A stretch of DNA of 64,000 nt from Campylobacter sp. MG1 (lineage in GTDB: Bacteria > Campylobacterota > Campylobacteria > Campylobacterales > Campylobacteraceae), in the NCBI RefSeq assembly GCF_026616895.1, contig NZ_JANYME010000006.1:62001-126000 (forward strand), written 5' to 3'. A model generated the notes under the pieces. That model was not told the DNA's origin. It saw only the letters and a list, made by a program, of their open reading frames with translations, and made no database searches. Numbering within the stretch: the stretch's first letter is position 1; each line of letters starts with the position of its first letter. Shown in pieces: positions 11,989 to 20,556 of this stretch. The position numbers were made by a program, and so were the translations under genes.

Positions 11989-12366
11989 ATGAATAAATTA
12001 ACTTTAGAAATAGTTACTCCACATGGTGAGATATTTAATTCTGAGATTAAATCAGTTTTAATACCTGGTGGTGAAGGTGAGTTTGGTGTTTTACCAAACC
12101 ACGCTTCTGTTATATCTTTATTAAGAGCAGGCGTAATTACAATTGAGAATTTAGATTCAAGCAAAGAATTGATAGCTATAGATTCTGGGCACGCAAAGGT
12201 AGATGAGAGTAGTGTTATAATTCTAGCTCAGGGTGCTGTTTATTTAGGAGGCAGTGATAAATCAATAAGTAAGCAAAAATTAGAAGAGGCTAAGGCTTTA
12301 TTGGAGTCAGCTGGTGCTAATTCAGCTACTTTAGCAGCTACAATAGGAAGATTGGATTCTAAATAA
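11989..12366 (+). CDS. atpC: ATP synthase F1 subunit epsilon
   Basis: Regulatory subunit bound to gamma. Its 125 residues contain the beta-sandwich motif IPGGEGEFGVLPNHA; the C-terminal helical part is short (about residues 90-125). It begins one base after atpD and its stop is directly followed by the tolQ ATG, so the ATP synthase and Tol genes probably share transcripts. Confidence 0.97.
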   Translation: MNKLTLEIVTPHGEIFNSEIKSVLIPGGEGEFGVLPNHASVISLLRAGVITIENLDSSKELIAIDSGHAKVDESSVIILAQGAVYLGGSDKSISKQKLEEAKALLESAGANSATLAATIGRLDSK

Positions 12367-12894
12367 ATGGGTATATTTATAGATTTTGACGTAGCTACTT
12401 TGTTAGCTGTTGGAATTTTAGTTTTTTATTCTATCGTTGCTTTAGCGATTTTTTTATATCGCTTTAGCAATCTTTCTATTTTTTATTCAAGAGAGTTGAA
12501 AAGCTTAGATAGATTAATTAAAAATCAGGATTTGTATTTTGAATCTTATTTTAAACCTTGTGAAGGCTCGATTAAGAAGTTAGAGATTTTTTACAATGAA
12601 GCTTCAAAAATGCTTAGCGAAGGGCTTACTTGGCTTAGTATAATTGCTACTACTTCACCTTTTATAGGTTTGTTTGGGACGGTGATATCTATATATCTTA
12701 CGCTTGTTTCATTAGGAGATAATTCTAGTATTTCTCAAATTTCATCACCGATAGGACATGCTTTAATTGCTACTGCCGCTGGTATTATATCAGCTGTTTT
12801 ATCTTATACCTTTCATTTAATTATTAAAAGAAAAGTATATGAGTGTTTAAATATATTAGAGAGTCAAATAAAAATTTTAACAAATGAAAAATGA
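12367..12894 (+). CDS. tolQ: TolQ/ExbB family proton-channel protein
   Basis: Inner-membrane motor subunit that uses proton flow to drive TolA. Its 175 residues show three membrane segments: about 10-30, 85-115 and 125-150. The second carries PFIGLFGTVISI and the third GHALIATAAGIISAV, the conserved TolQ/ExbB/MotA helices. It is shorter than E. coli TolQ. The neighbours tolR, tolA, tolB and pal argue for TolQ rather than ExbB. The ATG follows the atpC stop without a gap, and the end overlaps tolR by 11 bases. Confidence 0.92.
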   Translation: MGIFIDFDVATLLAVGILVFYSIVALAIFLYRFSNLSIFYSRELKSLDRLIKNQDLYFESYFKPCEGSIKKLEIFYNEASKMLSEGLTWLSIIATTSPFIGLFGTVISIYLTLVSLGDNSSISQISSPIGHALIATAAGIISAVLSYTFHLIIKRKVYECLNILESQIKILTNEK

Positions 12895-13276
12895 TTTTTT
12901 AAACGATAGTCCAGAGTTAAATATAACTCCATTAGTGGATGTTATGTTGGTTTTAGTTGTGATTTTAATGCTTATAGTTCCTAATGTTAAATACGATGAA
13001 AATATTAATTTGCCTGATGGTTCTAAAAGTTCTCAATCAACAGCAAAAAAAGATGATATGCGTATTAGTGTAAAAAAAGATTATGTTATTTTTAATAATA
13101 AAAAATACACTCATATTGAATTTGGAGATAATTTTAATTTAGAAAAAAGCAATTTTGATACTGAAAAAGTCGTGTTTATTGCTGGTGATAAAGATATTAG
13201 TTATGATTTATTGATGCAAGTATTAACGATAGTTAAAAAAGCAGGATTTTTGAAAATTTCACTTCAAACAAAATGA
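12884..13276 (+). CDS. tolR: TolR/ExbD family protein
   Basis: Partner of TolQ in the proton channel. At 130 residues it has one N-terminal membrane helix preceded by ELNITPLVDVMLVL; D19 in this segment matches the essential aspartate of TolR/ExbD. The rest is a periplasmic domain. It overlaps tolQ and tolA (4 bases). Confidence 0.93.
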   Translation: MKNDFLNDSPELNITPLVDVMLVLVVILMLIVPNVKYDENINLPDGSKSSQSTAKKDDMRISVKKDYVIFNNKKYTHIEFGDNFNLEKSNFDTEKVVFIAGDKDISYDLLMQVLTIVKKAGFLKISLQTK

Positions 13277-14100
13277 GTAAAGTTTCAGCTTTTTTTTATT
13301 CTTGTTTAATATATTTTCTTACTGTTTTTATTATAGTATTTTTTTATATGTTTTTTAAGCCTAATGTTTTAAATTACGGCAATGATACTGTTGATGTATT
13401 ATTTGTAGAAGATAATGAAATTAATAACAATAAGCAACAAAAACAAGATTATACAAAAGAAATAGCTAAGGTTGTTAAAGAAGATAGTGTTAAATCAGAA
13501 GAAAAAAATAAAGATGAAAAAAAGGAGATAAATAAGGTAGAAGAAAAAAAAGTTAAAAAAGAAGAAATAAATAAAGTTGAAGAAAAGGATAATACTTTAG
13601 ATGATTTATTTAATGATTTAGATATTGGTGAAGTTAAGAAAAAGAATATAAAGCCTAAAACTAGTACTAAAGTTGAGAATAAATCACAGAGTAAAGTAGA
13701 TAGTAGCTCTCAAAGCAATGAAAATCAAAAAAGTACCACTGTAAAATCAAATAATAATACTGAAGATTCAAAGACATCAGCTAGAGTTAGTGGTATTTAT
13801 GACCCTTATTTTGGTAGAGTAAATGCTTATTTGAAAAATATATGGACTTTGGTTATTGCAGGTGAGAGTGGTATTGATGATAAAGAGATTTTTGAGATAT
13901 CTTTTCAAATATCAAAAGATGGTATAATAAAGATAGATAATTCAAATTTCATTGAAAATACTATGTTAAGAAAGAAAGCTAGAGTATTTGTAGATACAGT
14001 CAATAATCAAAATAAAAATCTAGGTATTCCTCCTAACAATAAAGATTATAATGGAGTTTTGAGATTGTCAGTTGTTTTAAATATTAAGGAGATTAAATGA
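13273..14100 (+). CDS. tolA: TolA-like energy-transfer protein
   Basis: Spans the periplasm to pass energy from TolQR to the outer-membrane side. Its 275 residues have one membrane helix (about 6-28), a long Lys/Glu-rich stretch (about 55-115) likely to be extended or helical, a Ser/Asn/Thr-rich linker, and a C-terminal domain (about 175-275) resembling TonB/TolA C domains. Recognition depends mostly on architecture and position, since TolA sequences diverge strongly. The Lys/Glu repeats could tolerate length change. Confidence 0.85.
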   Translation: MSKVSAFFYSCLIYFLTVFIIVFFYMFFKPNVLNYGNDTVDVLFVEDNEINNNKQQKQDYTKEIAKVVKEDSVKSEEKNKDEKKEINKVEEKKVKKEEINKVEEKDNTLDDLFNDLDIGEVKKKNIKPKTSTKVENKSQSKVDSSSQSNENQKSTTVKSNNNTEDSKTSARVSGIYDPYFGRVNAYLKNIWTLVIAGESGIDDKEIFEISFQISKDGIIKIDNSNFIENTMLRKKARVFVDTVNNQNKNLGIPPNNKDYNGVLRLSVVLNIKEIK

Positions 14101-15263
14101 AAAAAATATGTTTAATTTTTATTAGTATTATTTGCTTAAATGCAAATATTATTATGGATGTAGTTGGTGAACAAGAAGTGCTAGCTAAGATTAGAATTAC
14201 TACTAGTACTCCTATTGATTCTAATTTTGATAATATGATAAAAAACGATATTAATGTTAGTTCTAAATTTGAGATAGTTAGCGATAATGCTAATTATGAG
14301 TTAGATTATAAGTTACGTAATGTAGGTGATAACTATGAACTTGAGCTAACTTTAAATAATTTTGAAAATAAGTTAAAATACACAAAAACTTATTCATACC
14401 CAAGAAGTGCCTATGCTTTTTTATCACATAAGGCGATTTCACAGATGTTAAAAGATTTAAATATTGTTGATGTTGATTGGATGAATAGAAAAATACTTTT
14501 AACAAGAAAAATTGCTGCAAAGCAAAGTCAAATTTTAGTAGCTGATTATACATTAAACTACCAAAAAGTTGTAATGCAAGGTGGGTTAAATTTATTTGCT
14601 AAGTGGGCAGATACTGAACAAACATCATTTTACTACACAGATTACAATAAAGATATGCTAAGTATTTATAAATATAATTTATTAAATAACCAAAAAACAT
14701 TAGTAACACAAAGCTATGGTATGTTAGCATTAACTGATGTTAGTAAAGATGGTTTAAAGGCATTACTTACTAAAACAGTGCAAGATCAACCTGAAGTTTA
14801 TTTGATGGATTTAAATACTAAAACACAAACTAGACTTACTAATTATAATGGTATAGATGTTAGTGCTAAATTTATAGGAAATAATTCATTTGTTTTTGTG
14901 AGTGATAGAAGTTCATATCCAAATTTATACATACAAAATTTTGGTTCAGCTAATGCAAATCAATTAGTGTATCATGGTAGGAACAATTCAGCATTTAGTG
15001 TATATGATAATTATATAGCTTATTCTAGTCGTGAAAAATCAGGAGATTTTAATATTTATTTGATGGCAATAGATTCACAATATGTAAGGCAATTAACATT
15101 AAATGGTAGAAATACATTTCCAAGTTTTAGTCATGATGGAAAAACAATAATGTTTATAAAATCACTAGGGATGCAAAGTTCATTAGGAATTTTAAGGCTT
15201 GATGAGAATAAAGTGTATCATTTTCCACTAAAAGTTGGTAAAATTTCAACTTTAGATTGGTAA
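14097..15263 (+). CDS. tolB: Tol-Pal system protein TolB
   Basis: Periplasmic beta-propeller that binds Pal. 388 residues with a signal peptide (MKKICLIFISIICLNA). An N-terminal alpha/beta domain is followed by repeated blades of the type VYLMDLNTKTQTRLTNYNG, with SDR and FSHDG turns. ATGA overlap with tolA. An open space of 63 bases with a -10-like box separates it from pal. Confidence 0.94.
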   Translation: MKKICLIFISIICLNANIIMDVVGEQEVLAKIRITTSTPIDSNFDNMIKNDINVSSKFEIVSDNANYELDYKLRNVGDNYELELTLNNFENKLKYTKTYSYPRSAYAFLSHKAISQMLKDLNIVDVDWMNRKILLTRKIAAKQSQILVADYTLNYQKVVMQGGLNLFAKWADTEQTSFYYTDYNKDMLSIYKYNLLNNQKTLVTQSYGMLALTDVSKDGLKALLTKTVQDQPEVYLMDLNTKTQTRLTNYNGIDVSAKFIGNNSFVFVSDRSSYPNLYIQNFGSANANQLVYHGRNNSAFSVYDNYIAYSSREKSGDFNIYLMAIDSQYVRQLTLNGRNTFPSFSHDGKTIMFIKSLGMQSSLGILRLDENKVYHFPLKVGKISTLDW

Positions 15264-15289
15264 TTAAATAAATTTTTAGTTTTATAAAA

Positions 15290-15295
15290 TATAAT
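15290..15295 (+). promoter_or_regulatory. Putative -10 box for pal
   Basis: TATAAT in the tolB-pal spacer, 31 bases before the pal ATG, with T-rich sequence upstream. Pal is an abundant lipoprotein, so an extra promoter here would be sensible. Seen by eye only. Confidence 0.5.
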
Positions 15296-15326
15296 TTACG
15301 TGCATTTTTTATGAAAGGAAAAAACA

Positions 15327-15815
15327 ATGAAAAAATTAGCTTATGCTGTTGTTTTTGCAGCGTTAGTTGTAGGTTGTAGCCAAAAAGCTACAGTAGAAAC
15401 TCCAAAGGTGGTAGAACAAACTCCTAGTTTTAATGTTAATACACAAGAAGACGCAAATTCTAGATTACAAAGAATTAATAGTTCTTTACAAAGTGTATAT
15501 TTTGATTTTGATAAATACGATATCCGTTCAGATATGTATGGTGTAATATCAAATAATGCTGGTTTATTAAACAATGATGGTAAAGATTTTAATATTGTTG
15601 TTGAAGGTAACTGTGATGAGTGGGGTAGTGAAGAATATAACCAAGCTTTAGGTTTAAAAAGAGCAAAAGCAGTTAAAGATGCTTTAGAAACTCAAGGCGT
15701 TAGCAATTCAAGAATAGTTGTAAAAAGCTATGGTGAAAACAACCCAGTATGTAGTGAAAAAACTAAAGATTGTGATGCTCAAAATCGTAGAGCAGAAACT
15801 AAAGTTCAATTCTAA
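15327..15815 (+). CDS. pal: Peptidoglycan-associated lipoprotein Pal
   Basis: Outer-membrane lipoprotein that holds the membrane to peptidoglycan. Its 162 residues have a lipobox VVGC with the lipidated cysteine at residue 17, and an OmpA-like C-terminal domain from about residue 55: VYFDFDKYDIR, then EGNCDEWGSEEYNQALGLKRA and an NRRAE end. GAAAGGA lies before the ATG. Followed after 3 bases by cpoB. Confidence 0.97.
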   Translation: MKKLAYAVVFAALVVGCSQKATVETPKVVEQTPSFNVNTQEDANSRLQRINSSLQSVYFDFDKYDIRSDMYGVISNNAGLLNNDGKDFNIVVEGNCDEWGSEEYNQALGLKRAKAVKDALETQGVSNSRIVVKSYGENNPVCSEKTKDCDAQNRRAETKVQF

Positions 15816-15818
15816 TTT

Positions 15819-16670
15819 ATGTTAAAAAGAATTTTTTTAATAGGGGCTTTAGCCCCTATTCTTATCGCAGAAATTTCAGCTTTTGACGCAGGTAATGTAA
15901 ATGTTGATGAGCCTTATGGATTAACAGAAAATGAAAAGGTATTACTTGAAAATAAAAAAAAGGTTGAAAATTTAAGCAAGGGTTATACTGGGGTTGATTT
16001 TAAAACAAACAAAGCTTTAGAAAGAATTGATGGAATTCAAAGTGTTGTTGATAGTTTGAGCGATAAAACTTATAATTTTGAGACAAAATTATTAGAGGTT
16101 GAAAAATTTTCTAATGAAAAATCGGTTAGTGTTGACCAAGAAATTGAATCAATAAAAAAAGAATTAAAAAATCAAAGCAATAAGATAAATCAACTAAGTA
16201 AAGCAGTAAAAGAGCTCACAACTTTAGTTGAAAGTATAAATGCAAAAAAAGTTGTCAGTGCTGAAAATATTATTACAGCTGATAAGGAAGAAAATAAAAC
16301 TATTTCTACTAGTATGAGTGCAGCTGATAAACTGAAAGAGGCTATGAGATTATATGATATTAAAGATTATGATAATTCAGCAAAATTATTTGAAGAGTTA
16401 ATTAGCGTAAAGCACAAGCCAGCTCAATGTAATTTTTATTTAGGTCAGATTGCATATTCCCAAAAGTCTTATAAAGAGGCTGTTTATTATTATAAAACAA
16501 GTTCAGATTTATATAAAGCTCAAGGAGTACAAGCACCTAATATGCCTTTAATTTTATTAAATACAGCTAACAGTTTAAAAGCTTTAAAAGAAGTTGATAA
16601 AGCAAATAACTTTTATGCAGCACTTAAAAAACAATTTCCGAATTCAGATGAAGCTAGAAGTATAAATTAA
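15819..16670 (+). CDS. cpoB: CpoB/YbgF tetratricopeptide protein of the Tol system
   Basis: Periplasmic protein that links the Tol machine with cell-wall synthesis in E. coli. 283 residues: signal peptide ending near LIAEISA, a coiled-coil part (about 70-135, heptads of Leu/Ile/Lys/Asn), then TPR-like repeats (about 165-280) such as AMRLYDIKDYDNSAKLFEEL. Its place directly after pal is the standard one. Confidence 0.9.
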   Translation: MLKRIFLIGALAPILIAEISAFDAGNVNVDEPYGLTENEKVLLENKKKVENLSKGYTGVDFKTNKALERIDGIQSVVDSLSDKTYNFETKLLEVEKFSNEKSVSVDQEIESIKKELKNQSNKINQLSKAVKELTTLVESINAKKVVSAENIITADKEENKTISTSMSAADKLKEAMRLYDIKDYDNSAKLFEELISVKHKPAQCNFYLGQIAYSQKSYKEAVYYYKTSSDLYKAQGVQAPNMPLILLNTANSLKALKEVDKANNFYAALKKQFPNSDEARSIN

Positions 16671-16683
16671 GAAAGGATAAAAA

Positions 16684-17283
16684 ATGGCTATAGAAAAAGA
16701 TAGTGTAGTATCATTTAGTTTTATATTACGTGATGCTAAAACAAATGAAATATTAGAAGATAATTCAAATTTACCAGTTTCTTTTTTATTAGGTAGAGGA
16801 CATATTTTAGAGTCTTTAGAAGAAGAATTAGCTAAGCTTAATATTGGGGAAGAAAGTGATATTTTAATTACTAAAGATAAAGCTTGGCAAGAATATGATG
16901 AGAATTTAATTCAAGAATTACCAAAAGAACAATTCGCAGGTATTGAATTAAGAGAAGGTTTGGAATTATTTGGTGAAAACGAAGATGGTTCTAATGTTAG
17001 GGTTATTGTTAAAGAAATTAAAGATAGTAGTGTAGTAATTGATTATAATCATCCTTATGCTGGTAAAGATTTGTTATTTACAGTTTTAGTAAGTGATGTA
17101 AGAGCTGCTACTGAAGATGAATTAGCTAGTGGTGCTGTATCACAGCCTGGTGGTTGCGGTTGTGGTCATCATGGTCAAGAAGGTTGTAAAGGAGATGGTA
17201 GTTGTGGACAACACGAGCATCATCACCATAATGACGGCTGTTGTGGTCATGAGCATAATCATGGCGGTTGTTGCGGTCATTAA
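16684..17283 (+). CDS. slyD: FKBP-type peptidyl-prolyl isomerase SlyD with metal-binding tail
   Basis: Folding helper and nickel/metal handling protein. The first 150 or so residues match SlyD: a split FKBP domain (PVSFLLGRGHILESLEEEL) with an inserted chaperone domain, ending DYNHPYAGKDLLFTV. The last 44 residues form a His/Cys/Gly-rich tail with 11 His and 8 Cys, a likely metal store that may serve nickel enzymes such as hydrogenase. AAAGGA lies upstream. Total length is 199 residues, close to E. coli SlyD. Confidence 0.95.
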   Translation: MAIEKDSVVSFSFILRDAKTNEILEDNSNLPVSFLLGRGHILESLEEELAKLNIGEESDILITKDKAWQEYDENLIQELPKEQFAGIELREGLELFGENEDGSNVRVIVKEIKDSSVVIDYNHPYAGKDLLFTVLVSDVRAATEDELASGAVSQPGGCGCGHHGQEGCKGDGSCGQHEHHHHNDGCCGHEHNHGGCCGH

Positions 17284-17298
17284 TATATTGACATACAC

Positions 17299-17330
17299 TT
17301 TAATTAGGGTGATTTTTCGCCTTAATTAAA
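17299..17330 (+). terminator. Stem-loop after slyD
   Basis: TTTAATTAGGGTG pairs with CGCCTTAATTAAA (13 pairs including two G-U) around a 6-base loop, 15 bases after the slyD stop. The following bases are AT-rich but not a clean T run. It probably ends the Tol/SlyD transcript. The rest of the spacer up to fabD is AT-rich with no gene. Confidence 0.7.
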
Positions 17331-17499
17331 TATTAATTTAATTATTCTACATATACAATATTTTATATTTTTGATTATTTATATAAATTTAATGTTTTAT
17401 TTTATACTAACGAATTATACAAATTTAATTATATTTTTATAACAAATTAAATTGTTTTTTAATATATTAATTTTTAAATATAAATTAAAAAGGAAAAAT

Positions 17500-18477
17500 A
17501 TGAATTACGCATTTTTATACCCAGGTCAAGGTTCTCAAAGTGCTTTTATGGGTCAAGAATTATTTGATAATTTTGAGTTTGTAAGAAAAACTTATGATGA
17601 AGTTAGTAGTTTTTGTGGTATTGATTTTAAAGAATTAATTTTTAGTAAAAATGATAGATTAGATATAAGTGAATTTACCCAACCTGCAATATTACTAAAT
17701 AGCATTATGTATTATAAAGTATTTGAAAAATTATTAGAAGAAAATGGAATTTCTTTAAGAAAAAAAGATGATATAAAGCCTTTTATTAGTTATGAAAACA
17801 CTCCATCTTTAGGACATTCTTTAGGAGAATTTTCGGCTTTATGTGCAAATAATGCACTTGAATTAAAAAATGCTTTAAAGCTAGTAAATATGCGTGGAAA
17901 ATATATGCAAGAATGTGCAAGTAGCGAAAATCCTGCTTCTATGATGGTTATTTTAGGTTTAGATGATAATTTAGTAGAAGAAATTTGTGCTAAAGCAAAT
18001 AAGGAAAATAAGCAAATCTATGCTGCAAATTACAATTGCGATGGTCAAATAGTTGTAGCTGGGCTTAAAAAGGATTTAGAAAATAGCATAGATGATTTTA
18101 AAAATGCTGGAGCAAAAAGAGCAATGCTGCTTAATATGAGCGTAGCAAGTCATTGTCCTTTAATGCAAAGTGCAGCTAATAAATTAGAAAAAGAATTGTT
18201 ATTTAATGATGATTTCATACCAGTAATCTCAAATGCTTTTACAAAGCCTTATAGCACTAAAAATGAAGCCATTTTAGCTATAAAAGAGCAACTTATTAAG
18301 CCTGTTTTATATAAACAAAGCATAAAAAGTATAGAAAATAGCGTTGATGGTTTTATAGAATTTGGAAGCAGTGTTTTATGCGGACTTAATAAAAAAATAA
18401 CAAACAAACCAAGTATTAGTATAAAAAGCCTAGAAGATATTGAAAATTTTATAAAAACATTTAAGGAAAACCTATGA
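17500..18477 (+). CDS. fabD: Malonyl-CoA:acyl-carrier-protein transacylase FabD
   Basis: Loads malonyl groups onto acyl carrier protein for fatty-acid synthesis. I use ATG 17500, which follows AAAGGA and gives the normal MNYAFLYPGQGSQ start; the longer in-frame start at 17452 adds a non-typical AT-rich leader. 325 residues. GHSLGEFSA near residue 105 holds the active serine; the histidine is in NMSVASHCPLM. The end overlaps the next gene by 4 bases. Confidence 0.96.
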   Translation: MNYAFLYPGQGSQSAFMGQELFDNFEFVRKTYDEVSSFCGIDFKELIFSKNDRLDISEFTQPAILLNSIMYYKVFEKLLEENGISLRKKDDIKPFISYENTPSLGHSLGEFSALCANNALELKNALKLVNMRGKYMQECASSENPASMMVILGLDDNLVEEICAKANKENKQIYAANYNCDGQIVVAGLKKDLENSIDDFKNAGAKRAMLLNMSVASHCPLMQSAANKLEKELLFNDDFIPVISNAFTKPYSTKNEAILAIKEQLIKPVLYKQSIKSIENSVDGFIEFGSSVLCGLNKKITNKPSISIKSLEDIENFIKTFKENL

Positions 18478-19922
18478 AAATAGCAATTTTAGGTGCTATG
18501 CGTGAAGAAATTGAGCCAATTTTAAATGAGTATTCTTATAAAGAGAGTAAATATGCAAATAATACTTATTATTTCATTGATTACGCAGGTCATGAACTAA
18601 TTATTGCTTATTCAAAAATAGGCAAAGTAAATTCAGCTCTAAGTGCAAGTGTAATGATAGAAAAATATAAGGCTGATTGTTTGCTTTTTACAGGCGTTGC
18701 AGGGTCGCTTAATCCTAATTTAAAAATAGGGGATTTATTAATTGCAGAAGAATTAGTGCAGCACGATATAGATATAACAGCATTCGGACACAAACCTGGC
18801 TATGTCCCTGAAACTAGCGTTTTTATAAAAACAAGTGAAAAATTAAATAATATTGCTAAAAAAGTAGCAAAAGAGCTTGATTTAAATGTAGTTAGCGGCA
18901 TTATTGCGACATCAGACCAATTTATTTGCGATGAAACTAAGAAAAATTGGATTAAAGATACTTTTAATGCTGATGCGGTTGAGATGGAAGGAGCAAGCGT
19001 TGCTTTAGTTTGCGAAAGCCTTAATGTGCCTTGTTTTATATTAAGAGCAATTAGTGATGATGCAGGTGGAAATGCTGATGTTAGTTTTGATGAGTTTTTA
19101 GAACTAGCTGCTAAAAATAGTGCTAGATTTGTCTTAAAAATGTGCGAACATTTGTTTAAAAATGAGCTTAGCAAAAGACTTATTAAAGAAGTAGCAAGAG
19201 CTTGTGATAAGTTTAATTTAATTGAAGAAGGCGATAAGGTTTTAGTAGGACTTAGCGGTGGAAAAGATAGCTTAAGCTTACTGATGCTACTTAAACATAT
19301 GCAAAGAGCAGTCCCATTTAAGTTTGAATTTGAAGCAGTAACGCTTAGCTATGGAATGGGCGAAGATTATAAATATCTAAGTAATTATTGCAAGATTTTA
19401 GGCATAAAGCATACAATAATTGAAAGTAATATTTATGAGATTTCTAGTGAAAAAATCCGTCAAAATTCAAGCTTTTGCTCGTTTTTCTCTCGTATGAGAA
19501 GGGGATATTTATACACTTATGCTAAGGAAAATGGCTTTAATAAATTAGCTTTAGGACACCATTTAGATGATGCTATTGAGAGCTTTTTTATGAATTTTAC
19601 TTATAATGGAGCTTTAAGAACACTTGCTGTGAAATTCACTTCAGCACAAGGAATTACCGTAATTCGTCCTTTGATATTTGTTCGTGAAAGAATGCTAAGA
19701 GAAAATGCTATTAAAAATGGTCTTAAAACAATAGGAGATGAAGCTTGTCCTGCTATGAGATTTGATGTAAAAATGCCACACGCAAGAGCAGAAACAAAAG
19801 AGCTTTTAGCAAGTCTTGAAGCACAAAACCCAAAATTATTTAAAAGTCTTGAAAATGCCTTTTTTAACATTCATTACGATACTTTTTTTGCAAACGAAGG
19901 TGCTAATTATTGCAAGGAATAA
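18474..19922 (+). CDS. Fusion of MTA/SAH nucleosidase (MtnN/Pfs) with a TtcA-like tRNA thiolase
   Basis: One reading frame of 482 residues carries two enzymes. Residues 1 to about 228 are MtnN: GAMREEIEPI with E12, GVAGSL at 74-79, EMEGAS at 170-175 and D196 in RAISDDAGG. It splits methylthioadenosine and S-adenosylhomocysteine and so feeds autoinducer-2 synthesis. Residues about 232-482 are TtcA-like: SGGKDS at 261-266, GHHLDD at 361-366, SRMRRGYLY at 339-347. TtcA inserts sulfur at C32 of tRNA using a [4Fe-4S] cluster held by three cysteines. Here C335 and C425 fit two of them, but the second position of the CxxC pair is F338. In C. jejuni I know these as separate adjacent genes. Confidence 0.9.
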   Translation: MKIAILGAMREEIEPILNEYSYKESKYANNTYYFIDYAGHELIIAYSKIGKVNSALSASVMIEKYKADCLLFTGVAGSLNPNLKIGDLLIAEELVQHDIDITAFGHKPGYVPETSVFIKTSEKLNNIAKKVAKELDLNVVSGIIATSDQFICDETKKNWIKDTFNADAVEMEGASVALVCESLNVPCFILRAISDDAGGNADVSFDEFLELAAKNSARFVLKMCEHLFKNELSKRLIKEVARACDKFNLIEEGDKVLVGLSGGKDSLSLLMLLKHMQRAVPFKFEFEAVTLSYGMGEDYKYLSNYCKILGIKHTIIESNIYEISSEKIRQNSSFCSFFSRMRRGYLYTYAKENGFNKLALGHHLDDAIESFFMNFTYNGALRTLAVKFTSAQGITVIRPLIFVRERMLRENAIKNGLKTIGDEACPAMRFDVKMPHARAETKELLASLEAQNPKLFKSLENAFFNIHYDTFFANEGANYCKE

Positions 19923-20521
19923 TTTTAAATACCTTTAGCGTTAGGGATAAAGATTTAATAGTCTTTATCCTAAGTAGCGAAGAATTAGTAAAATGCTATA
20001 GATTTTACGGAGTTAGACACTCACATTTAATAGTCGGAAATATTATTGATTATGAGCTAAGTATTCAGCCTTTATTTTTGCCAAAATTACATTCAACAAT
20101 GCAACTAGCCTTGCCTTGGAATGATTATGAGATTATTAAGGCTTGGCAGAGTTTTTGTGTGCTTTTGTATGAGCATTTAAAAGATAATCAAGAGTGTGGA
20201 AGTTTTTATTATGATTTGTGTAATCAAATAATAACAAGACTTTCTATACAAGATTATAAGAGAGTGTTTTTAGACGCTTATGCAAGTCTTTTAGAATATG
20301 AGGGTCGTTTAAATTTTAGTGAATTTTGTTATGAGTGTAGTATAAAATTAAAAGATTTTTTTATGATAGGTGAAGGTTTTTTAATGTATTGTTCTAGTTG
20401 TAAAAATACTATAAAAATTAATAAATTTAAAATGGAAATTTATATAAAAACAAAAAGTTCAGCTATTTTTGAAGATGATGAAATTGATAAATTATATTTA
20501 GTTTTTTCTAAAAAAATTTGA
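19910..20521 (+). CDS. recO: RecO-like recombination protein
   Basis: Probable RecO, the mediator that loads RecA on SSB-coated DNA. The 203-residue protein begins MQGIILNTFSVRDKDLIV, like the OB-fold start of RecO, and the pattern of the first 70 residues fits the epsilonproteobacterial RecO N-terminal family. Two cysteine pairs (CYEC near 142 and CSSC near 163) could bind zinc, as in some RecO proteins. The start is TTG at 19910, inside the end of the fused gene (13-base overlap), with GAAGG nine bases upstream. Assignment rests on recognition without a search, so it is less certain than its neighbours. Confidence 0.7.
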   Translation: MQGIILNTFSVRDKDLIVFILSSEELVKCYRFYGVRHSHLIVGNIIDYELSIQPLFLPKLHSTMQLALPWNDYEIIKAWQSFCVLLYEHLKDNQECGSFYYDLCNQIITRLSIQDYKRVFLDAYASLLEYEGRLNFSEFCYECSIKLKDFFMIGEGFLMYCSSCKNTIKINKFKMEIYIKTKSSAIFEDDEIDKLYLVFSKKI

Positions 20522-20524
20522 TAT

Positions 20525-20556
20525 TTTGCTACGAATTTAATCGTAGCAAATTTTTT
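20525..20556 (+). terminator. Rho-independent terminator after recO
   Basis: TTTGCTACGA and TCGTAGCAAA form a perfect 10-bp stem with loop ATTTAA, followed by six T. It starts 3 bases after the recO stop and reaches the stop codon of the converging aldA gene. One of the clearest terminators in the window. Confidence 0.93.

Noticed and set aside
12367-13276. exbB-exbD (TonB energising) instead of tolQ-tolR
   Set aside because: The two families look alike, but tolA, tolB, pal and cpoB follow directly, so the Tol assignment is preferred.
17129-17329. Frame of 66 residues over the SlyD tail
   Set aside because: It is the +1 frame of the His/Cys-rich tail; the Val/Met-rich product is a composition effect.
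18800-19174. Minus-strand frame of 124 residues in the mtnN-ttcA region
   Set aside because: Antisense to a well supported enzyme and has no recognisable domain or ribosome site.
18690-19200. A missed stop between mtnN and ttcA that would make two normal genes
   Set aside because: I read the joint (residues 220-245) and found one continuous frame with no start signal and no stop; the fusion stands on the given sequence.
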